Assembly (NCBI GenBank): GCA_023052935.1 | Contig: CM041292.1 | Coordinates: 150,402,939-150,466,938, forward strand | Length of the DNA: 64,000 nucleotides | Direction: 5' to 3' | Source of the DNA: Piezodorus guildinii | Taxonomy: Eukaryota > Arthropoda > Insecta > Hemiptera > Pentatomidae | The notes under the pieces: generated by a model | Told to the model about the DNA's origin: nothing | The model's database searches: none | Seen by the model: only the letters and a program-made list of their open reading frames with translations | In this document: positions 23,795-36,195 of the stretch, in pieces | How positions within the stretch are numbered: the first letter of the stretch is position 1 | Layout of the letters: each line of letters begins with the position of its first letter | Program-made: the position numbers and the translations under genes

Positions 23795-24133
23795 AAGTAT
23801 TATTTAATATATAAAAATATCTTGTCACGGTGTTTGTGGTCTTACTCCGAAACGGCTCTACCGATTTTTATGAAAATTTAGTGTATACTTTTTAGGTATG
23901 AGATTATGTCCTATAGTATATTTCATACCGCTAGGTGATCCAGGTGTCTCTATTTAGAATTGTTTTTGTTCTTTTCACGAATTTTTTTTTTTAATTGACA
24001 TAAAAAAATACATGTACCTCCATCTTTCCTCCAACCTCGCATTTTTCATTCACGATTTTAGTGCTTTTATATGCATAATATCCAAATAATTTATCTGTTC
24101 TTCATATTACAAAAATCTGGTGCGGGCAACTAA
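23795..24133 (+). mobile_element. Helitron-like non-autonomous fragment
   Basis: The stretch ATATAAAAATATCTTGTCAC then GGTGTTTGTGG and CTCCGAAACGGCTCTACCGA with ATTTTTATGAAAATT resembles the 5' region common to many insect non-autonomous Helitrons. The 3' side reads AATCTGGTGCGGGCAACTAA at 24114-24133, ending in CTAA, which fits the CTRR terminus. The base after CTAA is A, not the T expected, and no clear terminal hairpin is visible, so the exact ends are uncertain. No Rep/helicase coding. Confidence 0.6.
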
Positions 24134-24353
24134 ACAACGCATCACTGTATGCAAAACTAACCGCATTATTTTTTACTTTTCAGTTTTTCACTAAAAACTC
24201 AAAAATCATCAACTAAAAACGTTTTCATTAATACATTAAAAGCTCAAAATTCTGCCTTCAATTATTACCAGATTTTTAAAATTTTCAAATGGTTTTTCCA
24301 TATCTATATATCTATCTATATAATATAATATAGTCATCAACAAAAAATCGAGC

Positions 24354-24405
24354 AAAAAAAAAAAAAAAAAAAAAAAAAAATAAATATATATATATATATA
24401 TATAT
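24354..24405. repeat. poly-A tract followed by (TA)n
   Basis: A27 (24354-24380) followed by a short TA run. Could be a retroposon tail; no associated element was identified. Confidence 0.85.
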
Positions 24406-27400
24406 TGAAATTTGTCTTATATATACGCTTGTAACTCCGTTATTTTTGAAGATAGGGAAAAATATGAAGAGAGTTTTAGAATCACTAAACCATGATAAAT
24501 ACGATAAAAACAATAAATAAGAAATATAGTTAATCTTATTTTCCTACAAAATCAAAAAGAAAATATTGAAATTGTTTGAGAACTAGCTGAGATTAAACGT
24601 TTATTACAAGCCGAATGGTTCTCTTTAATTAACTCCTTGAACTACATCAATGTGCAAATCTTCCACTTTCACTCAACTGGTCATTTTTTGTAGGCTAAGT
24701 CCTTCCAGTCATATTTACATGATGGTGCTCGAGTCAACAGTATGACCTATTTTAAAGATAAAATAAAGATTGCTTTACGATAATCCATTCTGTCCAAGAT
24801 TTGGTTTGAAATAGGGCCTCACTCGTGGACAATTGAAGCCACTATGACAGTAATTATATGTGAATAAAAAAAAAAAATCGTGACCAGTGACTCGTCAAAG
24901 CTTTGTTGCACGTTACTAACTTTACTGCATTATCTATGTTATAATGCATAGATAATTCAGATAAACCCTTCTTAGATAGTTCAGAAGAACTAAATTTAAT
25001 TTATTATTAAACTAGTATCTCTGAAAAAATGAGCAGATATAAATTAAACTTAATATAAGCTAGTTCATGCCCATATCAAAATTATAGGTGCTTTGAAGTA
25101 ATTTTTTTTTTAAAATTTGATAACCTCATAGTTTCTACAATTCGCTTGCCAACCGGTGTACAATGCGAATTGCGCCAACCCGTAAAGTAATTGCCAACTT
25201 TCAATCCCTATATTTCGTTGACTCACTTTATATTGAAACATTTTGTGTTGATGTAATGTTGCGCACAGATGAACAAGAGCTGATTGATATCAACAATGCA
25301 ATGATAATTATAATTGTCTTTCGAAAAATTCAATTATGTTTTGATATTAACGGTCTACGATCAATTTCTTTTGAGGGGCTTAAGATGTTTATTACTATAA
25401 GTATATAAAAAATATAGAAGTTTACAAACTTCTCAATAATAGCAACTTTAAGTTGATTAATATTTTGTGAAGAAATGACTGATTATCTTGTAAATCAGAT
25501 GTTTTATTATTTCAACGCGATTTAAGTGCTATTTTCTTAAACTAGATTGGTGGTCAAAGATGATTAATTAATTAGTATTATTTTCTGAATGTTTAATTAT
25601 CGTCGCACAAAATACGTTAATTTTTTTAGGTATAATTAGACTTATGATACACTATATAACATATTTCATAATAATTATAATAAGATCTCTCTATTTTTCA
25701 AAGTTGTCAAGGAGGTTTGTGAAGGATTCCATTCGTACTTTCAATTTCATATATTAATATTTTATATAAAATTTACGTAAGTATATTTAAATGAATTTCA
25801 CATCTAAATACTCTATATACATATCTAAACTTCGTATGGAAGCTTGATTTATGAGCTTGTAATATCATGTAATACCATCGCGGCTATTAAAGTAGGCGTG
25901 AAACTTAACGGGTAAGATGTAATGAAGTAACATAAGTAATCTGAAATCATCCGGTCGAGACATGTACGGGAGGATCTATTTTTGCGAATTGTCTAGACCT
26001 GGGTCGATAGAGAGTATGTTATCAGTAGTCTTCTTCAGGTCTTATTATTACACTTTCACAATTAGCTCTGCTCGACATGTTTGAGGTATCGGGTCGATTG
26101 AACAATTATCGATTATGAAAGGAACGTTGCTCAATAAACATTGAAATAAGTCGAAACTATTGTGTGCAGATTGAGGCCAGGAGTCCGCCTTCTCAACTTA
26201 GCGTTCTGCTCTCAACGGTATCAGTTCAATTACGCAAGCGGGAGGATTATGATAATCCAGAGCATGTGCTATACGGTACTAGGGTTGACAGTAAATCTAG
26301 GAGACCTTGGCTAGGGGACGGAAGTGCCTGCTTGATCTGCTGTACGATAGGGCACTCACTATCTGATAGCCTTTGTCGAGCATCTGTAGGTCGTTGTATC
26401 TGCCCTTCGGGGTGGGACTGACTGTCGTGTAGGAGGCATCCAATGCTAGCTAGATCGGAAAACTATATTTGAAAAAAAAAATTGAAAGCGATATGATAAA
26501 ATGTAATGTCTTTCATAACGAAGAATGAATACATTAACATATTTTTTATTCTGAGACTTTTCGTTCCCTAAGAGTAAAGAACAATGAACGAAAAAAGTCC
26601 AGTTTGTCCTGTTTTATTTGGTTACATAGTTATAAAATATACAAATGAAAACTTAATAAATTTAGTAGCGCATAATTAAGTTATGACAGTTTACATTTTT
26701 GTGAGGATGGTTGATTTTTTTCAAAGGTGGAGAAATAAATGGTGTATGAATGTGGTTAAGTATGTTACTTAATAAAGGGAGGTGGGTAATGAACCCCAAA
26801 TCATTGTAGTAAGAATGATTAAGGACTTTCCAAAGGGATTGTTGAGTGTAAATTATGGATCTTCTTCTTATTTAAAAATAACCTATAAATAAATTTATTC
26901 ATAGATTACATATATAATAAAAATTAGGAATCAGTTATGTTAGAGGTTAGATATAAACCGGTTAGTTGAAATCTTGTATTTAGGTGCCGAATGAGAAAGT
27001 GAAGTATATCACAAGGTTTTCTTCCTCTCAAGGATGTTAAATAAGAATATGCTTAGTAGGTGTTTTCTTCAAGAATCGGAATAAAGCCACCCTTGACCAC
27101 AATACTAGTAAGAAATACGTGTTCGTCTAGGAGCCCGTAAATAAATCTATTCATCAATCTAATAAGCTGTTTGGCCTGTCTTAACACACATCTCCTCTAC
27201 TCTTTATCTATGATTCTTCATGTCCAGTCATGGACCTCTTTTAACCGATATTTTTCCGATATGCCTGTATCCTGTCACAAACTTGGGAGCTTCTTAGATT
27301 AAATTAAATTTCAAGCTTATAATAACTATATATTTATGTCACTTTATATTTTATTAATTTATTGGTTTTGGAGATCTTCATGAATTATGTGCATAGCCTA

Positions 27401-27735
27401 TAGTGTCTACTACAGTACAGTGGGATTCATCGAAAAACCACCAAAGAAATTTAGCAGTGACGGAATAGGAACTGTAGCAAGGTCGGCAGCTAACCTTAGA
27501 TTTGGCAAAAAGTATGCATTGAAAGTATAAATCAATATGAAAGTTCTTAATCAGTTCTCTTTAATACGTGTAAAAAAAGAATAATTGTTAGACTAAAAAG
27601 AATTGGTACACTTTTTAAAGACAAAATTACGAAAATATTTGATCAATGAAAAGTAAAATATAAACATTAATTATAATAAAATAATAATGTTATTCTGTAG
27701 TAATTACGGTTTTCCTCATTACAGTAACCCTGCAA
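24406..27735. other. no gene recognised
   Basis: Mostly AT-rich. The block 26160-26440 is distinctly richer in G and C and keeps an open + frame (26164-26421), but it has no recognisable motif and no splice context. The + frame 25163-25408 is equally undefined. Confidence 0.4.
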
Positions 27736-27739
27736 TGGG

Positions 27740-28650
27740 TGCATTTATTTCTATTCGGTAAGGCTCTTAGAGGAAATCAGGCATGGACTAATAATTTGTC
27801 ATAAGGAAGGTATGAACATCAGATTTAAGTGGGTTAAAGCCCATGTTGGCGTTGTTGGGAACGAACTAGCGGATGAAGCGGCTAAAGCGGCGGCAAGAGA
27901 CACCGCTCTCCCGATAGCATACTACAAGGCACCGATCAGCACCATCAAACACTTACTGTCAATGAAAACAAGGCAGAAGTGGAATACGAAATGGGCCATC
28001 TCAACAAAAGGTAGATACACCTATGACTTCATTAAAACAAATTGACGATCGAACTAAACTTAAAAAAATATCCTACAAACTGACACAATTCCTGACGGGA
28101 CATGGAGGAGCCAGAAGCTATTTATTTCAATTCAAACTAACAGACGACAAAATCTGTAAGTGTGACGGTAAAAGCGAACAGACATACGACCATCTTTTAT
28201 TCGATTGCAGTAAACTGGACAAACATAGACACAAACTGATCTCAACAGTCCTACTTAACGGAAACCAATGGCCGCCTTCGAAGTGTGACCTTCTTACAAA
28301 ATATTTTTCAAAATTTGGTGAATTTGTGGACCGGGTGGACTATGCAGAATTAGAGAAATAGCAACAGGCAATAACTCGTTATTAATTTTTATTTTATTTA
28401 CTTTCACTGTTACTAATACTAGTCAATTAGTTAGTTAGTTTGTATTATTTCGTTAAGTAGTTATAACAAATGAATTATTTATTATTTGTTGCTGGTTTCT
28501 TTGTTTAGTCAATTAGTTAGTATTATTTTGTTAATTCGTTATAACAAATGATTAATTTATCAGTTTTTATTTATTAGTTTTGTATTACCAGTTATTATTA
28601 TACAATTTTTTATATTCTGTAACTCTTAGAGGAAATAGGAAATAAATACT
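27740..28650 (+). pseudogene. non-LTR retrotransposon RNase H and C-terminal domain, one frameshift
   Basis: The frame is open from about 27740 (LLEEIRHGLIICHKEGM) into FKWVKAHVGVVGNELADEAA (27821 on), the last RNase H motif (H.G..GNE.AD..AK) of LINE-encoded RNase H domains. A one-base frameshift near 28030 joins the next frame to 28361. That frame reads KLTQFLTGHG, then CKCDGKSEQTYDHLLFDC, the C.C..H....C knuckle that ends I/R1-group ORF2 proteins, and finishes DYAELEK-stop. The rest to about 28650 is AT-rich 3' UTR with repeated AGTTAGTTTGTATTATT-like stretches and an AATAAA. RT and endonuclease are absent, so the copy is 5' truncated. Relatively little decay besides the frameshift. Confidence 0.85.
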
Positions 28651-29689
28651 GTAGTAATTATTCAACCCAAAATTGCAATTTTTAACTATTTACCAGATAT
28701 TGTTCAGTTATTGAGAAACTAGTAACGTTTCCGATATATTTTTTAGGGTATATATGCTCAAACCTGTATTTTGAAAATGTTTTCCACTTTGGCATGACCA
28801 ACCGACATCAAAGCGTTTAAGAAGGTCAGGGGCGTTTTAGTGTCCTCAGAATTTCCAGTATATCTAAAATTCGGGTCATATACCTGAAGGCTAGATACAA
28901 CGAAAAAAAAAAACTGTATTTAATAAATTTCGAAAATTAGGATTAATTTTATCTATGTTTGATAGTACGAGTATATTTAATTTGAACATTATGAATAACA
29001 TTTTTGAATTCCAATCAGCTTATACTGTCAATTATCAATATCTGAATTCTGAAAGACTTCAATAACTTGTGCTTAAATGATCCGTTGTACTTAATTATTT
29101 CTCATTTCTTCTAGAATTGATTTTTTTTTTTTAAATGTATAAATGTGTGTAGGATAAAGTATTTTGTCTGGATGGCCAACAAGACTTTATTTAAAGTTCC
29201 TGAAGACTATTTTTTATTTGTTATACCTTGAATGTACCGTTATCAAGGTCTGGCAGCTTACTTCATAGTACTTTTTTAATATTTCGTTACCCTCAATTTT
29301 AAGTAATCTTGTTCCTTCACGCTTTTGAGGATACTGTAAAGCATTTACTTCCTCGATGTGTTACGTGCGCGACCCCTCCTTTTTCTAAATAGAATAGCAA
29401 ACATTCTACTGTCAAAAACCTATATTTATATATCTCTATATATTTCTCTAAAAAAAATGTTTTTTTCTCTAACTCAGATAAATCTAATTCACGCAGACTT
29501 GTGTTGCGAAAAATCTTAAACATTGTGACATATATTTTATTGTAACATTTTTTTAAATTAGTAGATTAAGTAGTTATATTGCATTAAATCAAATATTTAT
29601 ATAAAAAATATGTAGTTTGATTACATATGTCACAGACTTTTATGACATTGCTTCCTTTATAGGTAGAAATAATCAGGAGTCAGTCGTGT
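28651..29689. other. no gene recognised
   Basis: AT-rich DNA without recognisable coding or repeat ends. Confidence 0.45.
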
Positions 29690-29760
29690 AAAAAATATTT
29701 TAATTTTGCCTACGTTTCGATTCAAACATGTGAGCCCTCATTAGGGCAGCCATCAACAAA
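29690..29760 (-). other. solitary hammerhead-like motif (Penelope-type end)
   Basis: On the minus strand the sequence reads CTAATGAGGGCTC, then a loop, then GAATCGAAACGTAGGC. This follows the CTGANGA ... stem ... GAAAC order seen in the foldback elements, with one core change (G to A). No inverted partner was found nearby. Probably a solo Penelope-type terminal fragment, too decayed to be active. Confidence 0.4.
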
Positions 29761-31003
29761 AGAGATACATATACATATAGGATACATCAATAGTAGTATG
29801 ACGAAGAAAACTGATAAATGTAAAAATTATGGCAATAACAATTTAAAAAATACAAAGATAATATTATAAATAATAATTATATGATAAATACTAAGAGGAT
29901 GATATTGAAATGAAAATATTTTGGGACTAAAAAATCAAACTCAGTGTAACAGTATAATTTCATCTATTTTCAATGAATCAAACAATAATTTTAATGAAGA
30001 TAATATGAAGAAAACCATAACGTTTAATATTTTCTAAATATTTAAGCAGTTATGGAGGTAGCAAACATATACAGTGAATAAGGCAGTTTGAATGAGACTA
30101 TATTCGGGTCATTTAAGAGGAATCGTCCGGTTTTGGTCGCTTATTTTTTAAATGATTCCAATAGTGTTATCATCCACTATTTCGATACATTCCTTAAGGT
30201 AACACTCCTGGCTTTCTGGAATTTCCACTTCAAAATTGCGTCAGCCATGGTAGAAAACTTTTGGTTGTTACAGCTAAAACAGTGCTTCATATCCTAATAT
30301 TTGTTATAAATATTAAAAAATATATAAATTTCTGTGGTGTTGACATTAATAGAAAAGAATTAAAACATTTTCCATTACTGTTTTTATAAAAGGGATTCTT
30401 CGTCTATTCACGAAATATGTGACAGTGAACATTTATTTGGCAAGAAAAATTATTCTTATCAATAAATAGTAAAATTATCTTCATAATTTTGTTACAAGTA
30501 AGTTGTTATAACAGCCAACATTTTTTCAGTGATTGGTTTAAGCTTAGATAGTTTGGCGCAAAATACTTCCATTTTTTTTAAACTGTTTAATTATCTTACA
30601 TATCAATTCAAATTTAAATTGAATTGAAATCGTCTGTCAATTTAATAAATATTTTTCATCTCTACTGTTTCCTAAACTTATGTTTATTATTTTCCTCGAT
30701 TATGTTTGCGGTTTATGCCTACTATTTCACTAGATGAAATTATATATTGTAAAAAATTTCAAAATAATAAATTCCTAGATTTTTTAAGGATTTTGTTACT
30801 AAATCGGTTGAAGATTGCTCAGACCGACTCACGCGGCACCGTTATACTAATCTGCAAGACTGCAAAGCATTCACGTGTTAGCCTAATGATATCACCTTGG
30901 CTCCCAGGTGTTAACGCTTTTTATTGTATATTGTAAATAATAATGTTAAATATTACAATAATTTAATGTAATAAACAAAACAAAAAAAAAAAAAAAAAAA
31001 AAA
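29761..31003. other. no gene recognised; poly-A tailed segment at the end
   Basis: AT-rich DNA. It ends with a possible retroposon tail: AATGTAATAAACAAAAC followed by about 22 A at 30980-31003. The upstream + frame 30706-30936 shows no motif. Confidence 0.45.
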
Positions 31004-31059
31004 AGACTAGAAAATGACAGACATATCTTCGCAAACGGATAGAAAGGTGAGAGGCTGGT

Positions 31060-31205
31060 CTTTCCTTACGTAAACGTCAGACCTTATGCAACTATAACAC
31101 TTTCGGCTTTCGGATCTCTTCACTACAGCATATTTGCGTATGTGAACATCTATTGGAATGTGACAGTAATCTTATACCTCTGAGATTTTTAAACTGTAGT
31201 TAGGT
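31060..31205 (+). pseudogene. LINE C-terminal knuckle relic
   Basis: A short + frame reads ISSLQHICVCEHLLECDSNL then IPLRFLNCS and a stop. CVCEHLLEC resembles the C..HLL..C end of LINE ORF2 proteins (compare YDHLLFDC at 28200). Only this piece is recognisable and upstream frames are broken. Confidence 0.4.
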
Positions 31206-31412
31206 TTTATTTTAAATGAAAATAATTCATTGTAAATAAGTTGCTAATTCATTTATTATTGTTTTGTATCTGGTAGTAATTATTATGAAAAATAGGATAA
31301 AAGTTAGGATTTTTAAAAAGTTAAATAACTCTAGGAAAATACTTATACGTCTGTCAACATTACTGAATATGAATTCTGTAAATAGAGAAATAAAATGAAA
31401 TTCAATATTAAC

Positions 31413-32273
31413 AGAAATAAAAATCTGGTCCGCGCAACGCACGAATTTCACTTACCTCTGTTGTTACAAATAATTTAAGAATTTTAAAATACATTATTGA
31501 GGAAAATAAATTGTTAAAGAATTAATTACCTAGAGTTTCAATAGAAACACGTGTTTTATTAAATAATCTATTACATTATCATCTACGACTATTAGTTAGT
31601 TTTATCGCTTTTTATTACTCTCCGTTAACTTATACAATATTGTGTATAAGAACATATATTTTCTAAAATGTTTAGCTCTCCAACGGTATATTATAAGTCT
31701 ATATTACTGTTTTGTGTTCAAAAACACAAAAATTGCATAAAAACTCGTTTTTACTTTCATTGGATATCGAATTTGTTCAACTTGTATAGTAATCTGTTTT
31801 TTATAAACGGCAACAAGGTGATATGGTTAATTTATTTAAATCTACAAATTTTAAAGGCACTTCAGGGTAAGAAAATTTAAATTATCGGCATTTAAGCCCT
31901 ATCAGACTATTTCAATCAGAATGGAACCTACATCATATTAAAGCCCACTAATTTTTACATCGATATAGAGAGTTTAATCAAAATCGTTTTAGCTGTTTTT
32001 GAGAAAATCGTAAAAGAAAGTTGCTGTAATATCTCGAGCGTATAGTTACTTCAAATAAGAAGTTCCAGTTTCGTTCGTCTTTTCATTTTTGTGCTAGACA
32101 TAGCAAACACGCGGACTCATAGCCATACACACATAAAGATCTGGGAGACTAGGTTATTTGGATTTAGAGTACACTAAAACGTGTATTTTCATTGAAAACC
32201 GGAATTCGAAAATGTTTAAGATCGCATTACTTTACCTTACCATGTATATCATATATAGTTAGGTGAAAATAAT
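31413..32273 (-). repeat. F1 repeat, copy 4 (reverse, near full length)
   Basis: Starts with the reverse of the right end (AAAAATCTGGTCCGCGCAAC, then TTTCACTTACCTC at 31447-31459). The blocks TCCAACGGTATATTATAA (31678), ATCGATATAGAGAGTTTAAT (31960) and TTTTGAGAAAATCGTAAAAG follow. It ends with ATCATATATAGTTAGGTGAAAA near 32250-32270, the eroded left end. One of the two most complete copies. Confidence 0.9.
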
Positions 32274-32479
32274 AAAGGACCACAGGTGAAATGTCTGTTG
32301 AGAACGGCTTAAAAGGAGCTGAATAGGGGGATCTCCTACAGATTTAAAGGAGTAATTAATTCTAGATTGGTGTTGTTTGGAGTTATCCGTCTGCATGTCC
32401 AACATGTCTTTGTAACCACATTCCATCAGCACATTCGCTGAATTTCACATTGTGATATATGGGATAAAAAAACAACAGC

Positions 32480-32985
32480 AAAATTTAATTTTTATTTATT
32501 GTCATTTATTTTTGTTTTAAACGAATACAGCAGGGAAATGTGTAGTAAATGTACGTGAATGGAATGAAAATGGCTTATGAAAGAACTATCCATAGATTGA
32601 GTAGATCTCGAGGCTCTATTCTTTTCAATCGCTTCTCAGGTTCATCAGAATACATAAGGAACATAGTTTTACAGACAAGTAGATTTTTTTGGTCAGGGAA
32701 TTTGGAATGAAAAGATGTATATTCATTACGGGCTAGGTCTGCGACAAATGAGATATTAGGATCATTATGGATAAATTATTTGTGACAAAACGAGGGACAT
32801 TCAGGACTTTACTGTGGATTTTGGATTGAAAGGATTGAATGCAGAAGGTATTAGATGGTTTAGTAGAGCTCCAAAGTTCAATTCAATATATCCAAATCGG
32901 TCTGATAATTACGACGTAAATGAACTTCTTGTAGTTTTGAAATTTTGAACGTTTGTCAATAACTGTTGTAGTAAGTAAGAGGTAT
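32480..32985 (-). pseudogene. jockey-like LINE C-terminal relic
   Basis: The minus strand reads IRPIWIY, SSTKPSNTFCIQSFQSKI, KVLNVPRFVTNN and, after frameshifts, PEKRLKRIEPRDLL. The same order appears in the jockey copies at 38326 and 43295 (RPI..YG, KPSN...IQS.QSK, PPRLLKR). Heavily broken. Confidence 0.65.
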
Positions 32986-33712
32986 CTACGAGCAGTTTCT
33001 TTTCTAAAAATAAAAAAAGTTCTGAATTTTCTTGTAGTTCCTTGGCCTCCAATAAATTTGTGTTGGTTATAATATTTTTAATAATATGTTAAATATTATA
33101 AACAAATCATAGACGTAAAACAATATTTTTTTCAACGCTTGTGTAAAATTATAAAGATTATAATTTTACAAGATATCATACAAACATCAATGTTATGAAA
33201 GGAAGAATTTTTATATGAGTTTTAACACATGTAGACTTTTGAATAGACCACGATAAATTTGGTACAAATCGGTTGGTGTTTTTATGTTTGAGTGCTGGTA
33301 CAGCTTTGGTATTAGTGGGGAAAAAATGTCCGAGAGGAGGGTCTTGAAGCCATCTTAATTCTCAGCACTGCAGTGACTAGAATGAGAGGTAGAATGAGTT
33401 AAGATTAGATCTATTGCGAAATGAATATTAATACAGCCAGGTGGCGATCGAACACAGAACGTTCGATTTATAAAACATTTGCCCCAATCGGCCTCTAAGT
33501 AGTTTGAGTTTTAAGGCGTGAAACCCTAAGGTCATCAACGTGTGACATTTAAGTAATTAAGTACGCTTATAGAGAACATTTCAATAAATATATAACCAAT
33601 TAATAAAGTGTTAATTGTCATATGAAAAAAAAGGAATATTTTGGAAACTTTGTAATGATTTAAAAAAAAAAAATAATAAATTGACCATTATTCTGTAAGT
33701 ATAAAACAAATT
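32986..33712. other. no gene; possible tRNA-like head on minus
   Basis: AT-rich. Between about 33435 and 33500 the minus strand reads GCCGATTGGGGCAAATG and CTGTGTTCGATCGCCAC, which could be the A- and B-box region of another tRNA-derived SINE. No body or target duplication was found. Confidence 0.3.
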
Positions 33713-33935
33713 ATACAGTAACAGAAAAACATCGTGTACCTTTACAACCCATAGAAGGGTTTTGGATTAAGCACGTATAGAAATTCGCACTGTTTCTATG
33801 CCAGTAGCCGTGCATTGTGGTGATTAGGCAGAGATCACGCTCAGCCACGATTTTTTTCCCACCATTTTTGGGTACCCATTGTTTAGAGGCTGTGTACTCC
33901 AGGTGGGTCTCCATATCCCAGGGTTGCCCCCGGCC
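33713..33935 (-). repeat. dispersed repeat R2, copy 1
   Basis: The minus strand from about 33920 reads GGAGACCCACCTGGAGTAC, then CCAAAAATGGTGGGAAAAAA, then a GTGGCTGAGCGTGATC stretch and CTGGCATAGAAACAG. The same order (GGGTCTCATCAAGTG, CCAAAATGGGAGGAGC, AGTGGTTGAACATG, GCCAGGAATCAG) occurs on minus at 58440-58600, so this is a dispersed repeat. The open minus frame here (33711-33914) has no protein motif I know. Confidence 0.45.
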
Positions 33936-34184
33936 GAAATATCATTATAAATAATATTCTGCCACATTCAGGATTCCTACTCAGGACTTGGCTTGTGCTC
34001 TATTTATTAGATCATGCTTCTCCTATAAGTTACATAATATTCTCCATTTTTAATTAATACTACTACAATATGGAATCATAATACTAGATAGAAACTTTTA
34101 TTATATTTTATATGAAATTACGTGGTTAACGAACTTGCTATTAAATAAGGACTATTTAATTTTTCCTTGTAAAAATCTACGTAC

Positions 34185-34283
34185 CATATCTCATCACTGT
34201 GTCGAGAAGCCATCCATTCACCAAGTGTAGTAAGATCATCCTCCACGAAGTATTCTTCTGACTGGTTTTCACTCAAAGGAGAC
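34185..34283 (-). CDS. possible 99-bp host exon, unknown protein
   Basis: On the minus strand a strong acceptor (GGTAATTTTCCAG) precedes and a strong donor (ATATG/GTACGTAG) follows a 99-bp stretch. The only open frame enters at the third codon base and leaves after the second (1 + 32x3 + 2), so the exon is symmetric. It encodes about 32 residues beginning SPLSENQSEEYFVEDDLTTL and ending MASRHSDEI, acidic and soluble-looking. A stop lies in frame just upstream of the acceptor. Composition is visibly less AT-rich than the flanks and it matches none of the repeats in the window. Product unknown; no companion exon was identified, so the gene would have long introns. Best candidate for host coding sequence here. 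Confidence 0.5.
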
Positions 34284-34619
34284 CTGGAAAATTACCTAAA
34301 TTATAGAATAGAAAGATGAGTGACTTCTTGGTATTATAACGCAAGATACTACAACAAAATCAAGAGGTCTTAAGTATGTAATTTGATAAAAATTATTTAA
34401 GAATGATTAAAAATAAAAATTAATATTTTTAAAAACTATTTAATAGAAGTTCGTAAAAGCGATCTGACAAAGAGAGATTTAGCCAGGTTGATAGTATGGC
34501 CCTCCCCCCCCCCCAAAAAAAAAAAAAAATCCTGAAATGGAGGGCTTCATATTGAAATAGCCTTAATAACTGATCGTATTATTATCAGTATTCTGAAGCC
34601 AGTTTTAGGCATTATATCA
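34284..34619. other. no gene seen
   Basis: AT-rich, with a C10/A14 homopolymer junction at about 34505-34529. Confidence 0.5.
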
Positions 34620-34862
34620 AACAATACGATACAATTCGCCGATATCGTTGAAATAGTTGCTGTAACACTTATGTCATAAAATATGACATTTCAGTTTTAT
34701 AAAACTGACTCACACAGACCTTTTTGCGGGATTTTTTCATTTGGACTAAAGGGGGTTGGCTAAGATGTGTAATACCGATGAAAACAACTCGAATTCGAAT
34801 ATCTTTACGACTGCAATACGTCACCTCTCTAAGATTTAATATATAGGTAAGTGAAAGAAAAA
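34620..34862 (-). repeat. F1 repeat, copy 5 (reverse, left-end part only)
   Basis: Contains GAAATAGTTGCTGTAACAC, a decayed CACACAGACCTTTTTGCGGG block, and ends ATATATAGGTAAGTGAAAGA at 34840-34859, a well-kept F1 left end in reverse. The rest of the element is missing. Confidence 0.85.
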
Positions 34863-34959
34863 AATAGATTCTATAAACATTGGATACATAAATATATCTT
34901 AAAATGACAACATACTATTACACCACCATCATGAATTTGTGTAAATTCAATCTCTGAAT

Positions 34960-36120
34960 AAAACGTTTTCAAATAGTGACTATGATAGAAATTTTAAATT
35001 ATAAATTAGCACTAGAGCAGAAATCGTATACAACAGGAGTATTTCGGGATGTCGCTCAAGCATTTGATCGGGTCTGGCATCAGGGACTTCTCTTCAAACT
35101 AAAGACTATACTCTCTCCTACATACTTTCTTATCCTTCAGTCTTTTCTTAGCGATAGATTTTTATCTGTCTGTCATGGCACGGAAATATCTTCATTAGAC
35201 CAGTCTTTGCAGGAGTACCTCAAGGGTCGGTTCTCGCACCACTACTTTACATAATATACACACACGACATGCCAACCACCTCCGAAACTTTAACAGCGAC
35301 ATACGCAGACGATACATCAATCATAACAAAACATCCCAATCCTACGCACGCCTCACATACATTACAACACCACCTAACACAATTCCATGACTGGTGCAAA
35401 CTTTGGAAAATTCGAATTAATCAGGACATATCCCAACATATTACTTTTACTCTTCGACATAACACCTGCCCGCCAGTATATCTTGACAACATCAAAATTC
35501 CATAGGCAGACACAATAAAATATCTCGGCTTGACATTCGACAGAAGAATGACATGGGGCCCACATTTCAAGAACAAACAGATAACGCTAAACAAAAGACT
35601 AAAACTTTTATACGCACTACTCTCAAGACGTTCAGAATTAAAACTTAAAAATAAACTAAACACTTACACTTACCTACTGAAGCCCATTTGGACTTACGCC
35701 TCACAGATATACGGGACTGCCAAAAATACACACATACGCAAAATTCAAATTTTTCAATCCAAAACTCTCAGAACTATTACAAACTCACCATAGTACGTTA
35801 GCAACACTACTTTACATACAGACCTACATATGCAAACAGTCAACGAACAGATTCAGACCCTCAACAAACGTTTTCACAACAACTTACACGGACATGCTAA
35901 CAATCTAATACGAAGCATGGCCACAAGAAATATGCTGGACAATACTCGCAGAAGGCTGAAAAGAAGCTGGATGAGGGACTTTCTAAGCTAAATCCATAAC
36001 AGGAAGCACCCGGAAAAGGTGCTGCTGGGCATCTTCTCTCCATCATGCCTACCACGCCAACTATCATTCCTTTATCATCACATTCGCTGATTGTCAATCA
36101 TTTATTGACAGGTGTGAATG
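34960..36120 (+). pseudogene. jockey-clade LINE, 5'-truncated reverse transcriptase to 3' UTR
   Basis: RT motifs in order: FRDVAQAFDRVWHQGLLFKL (35042 on; consensus LDV..AFD.VWH.GL), frameshift near 35200, then AGVPQGSVLAPLLYIIYTHD, then YADDTSI (35299). A TAG at 35503 interrupts just before ADTIKYLGLTFDRRMTWGPH; then LKPIWTYASQIYGTA; a TAG at 35791; and the C terminus TRRRLKRSWMRDFLS with TAA at 35989-35991. The order, the YLGLTFD.R.TW motif and the RRLKR.W.RD ending match jockey ORF2. Only one frameshift and two stops in about 1 kb, so it decayed less than its relatives here. A short 3' UTR leads into a (TA)n run. Confidence 0.9.
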
Positions 36121-36133
36121 AAAACATTTGAAG

Positions 36134-36135
<2 letters not shown>

Positions 36136-36192
<57 letters not shown>
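36136..36192. repeat. (TA)n microsatellite
   Basis: Perfect TA run directly downstream of the jockey 3' UTR; it may have grown from the element's 3' tail. Confidence 0.95.

Positions 36193-36195
<3 letters not shown>

Noticed and set aside
36124..36192. CRISPR-like or satellite array
   Set aside because: Simple (TA)n; no spacer-repeat structure anywhere in the window.
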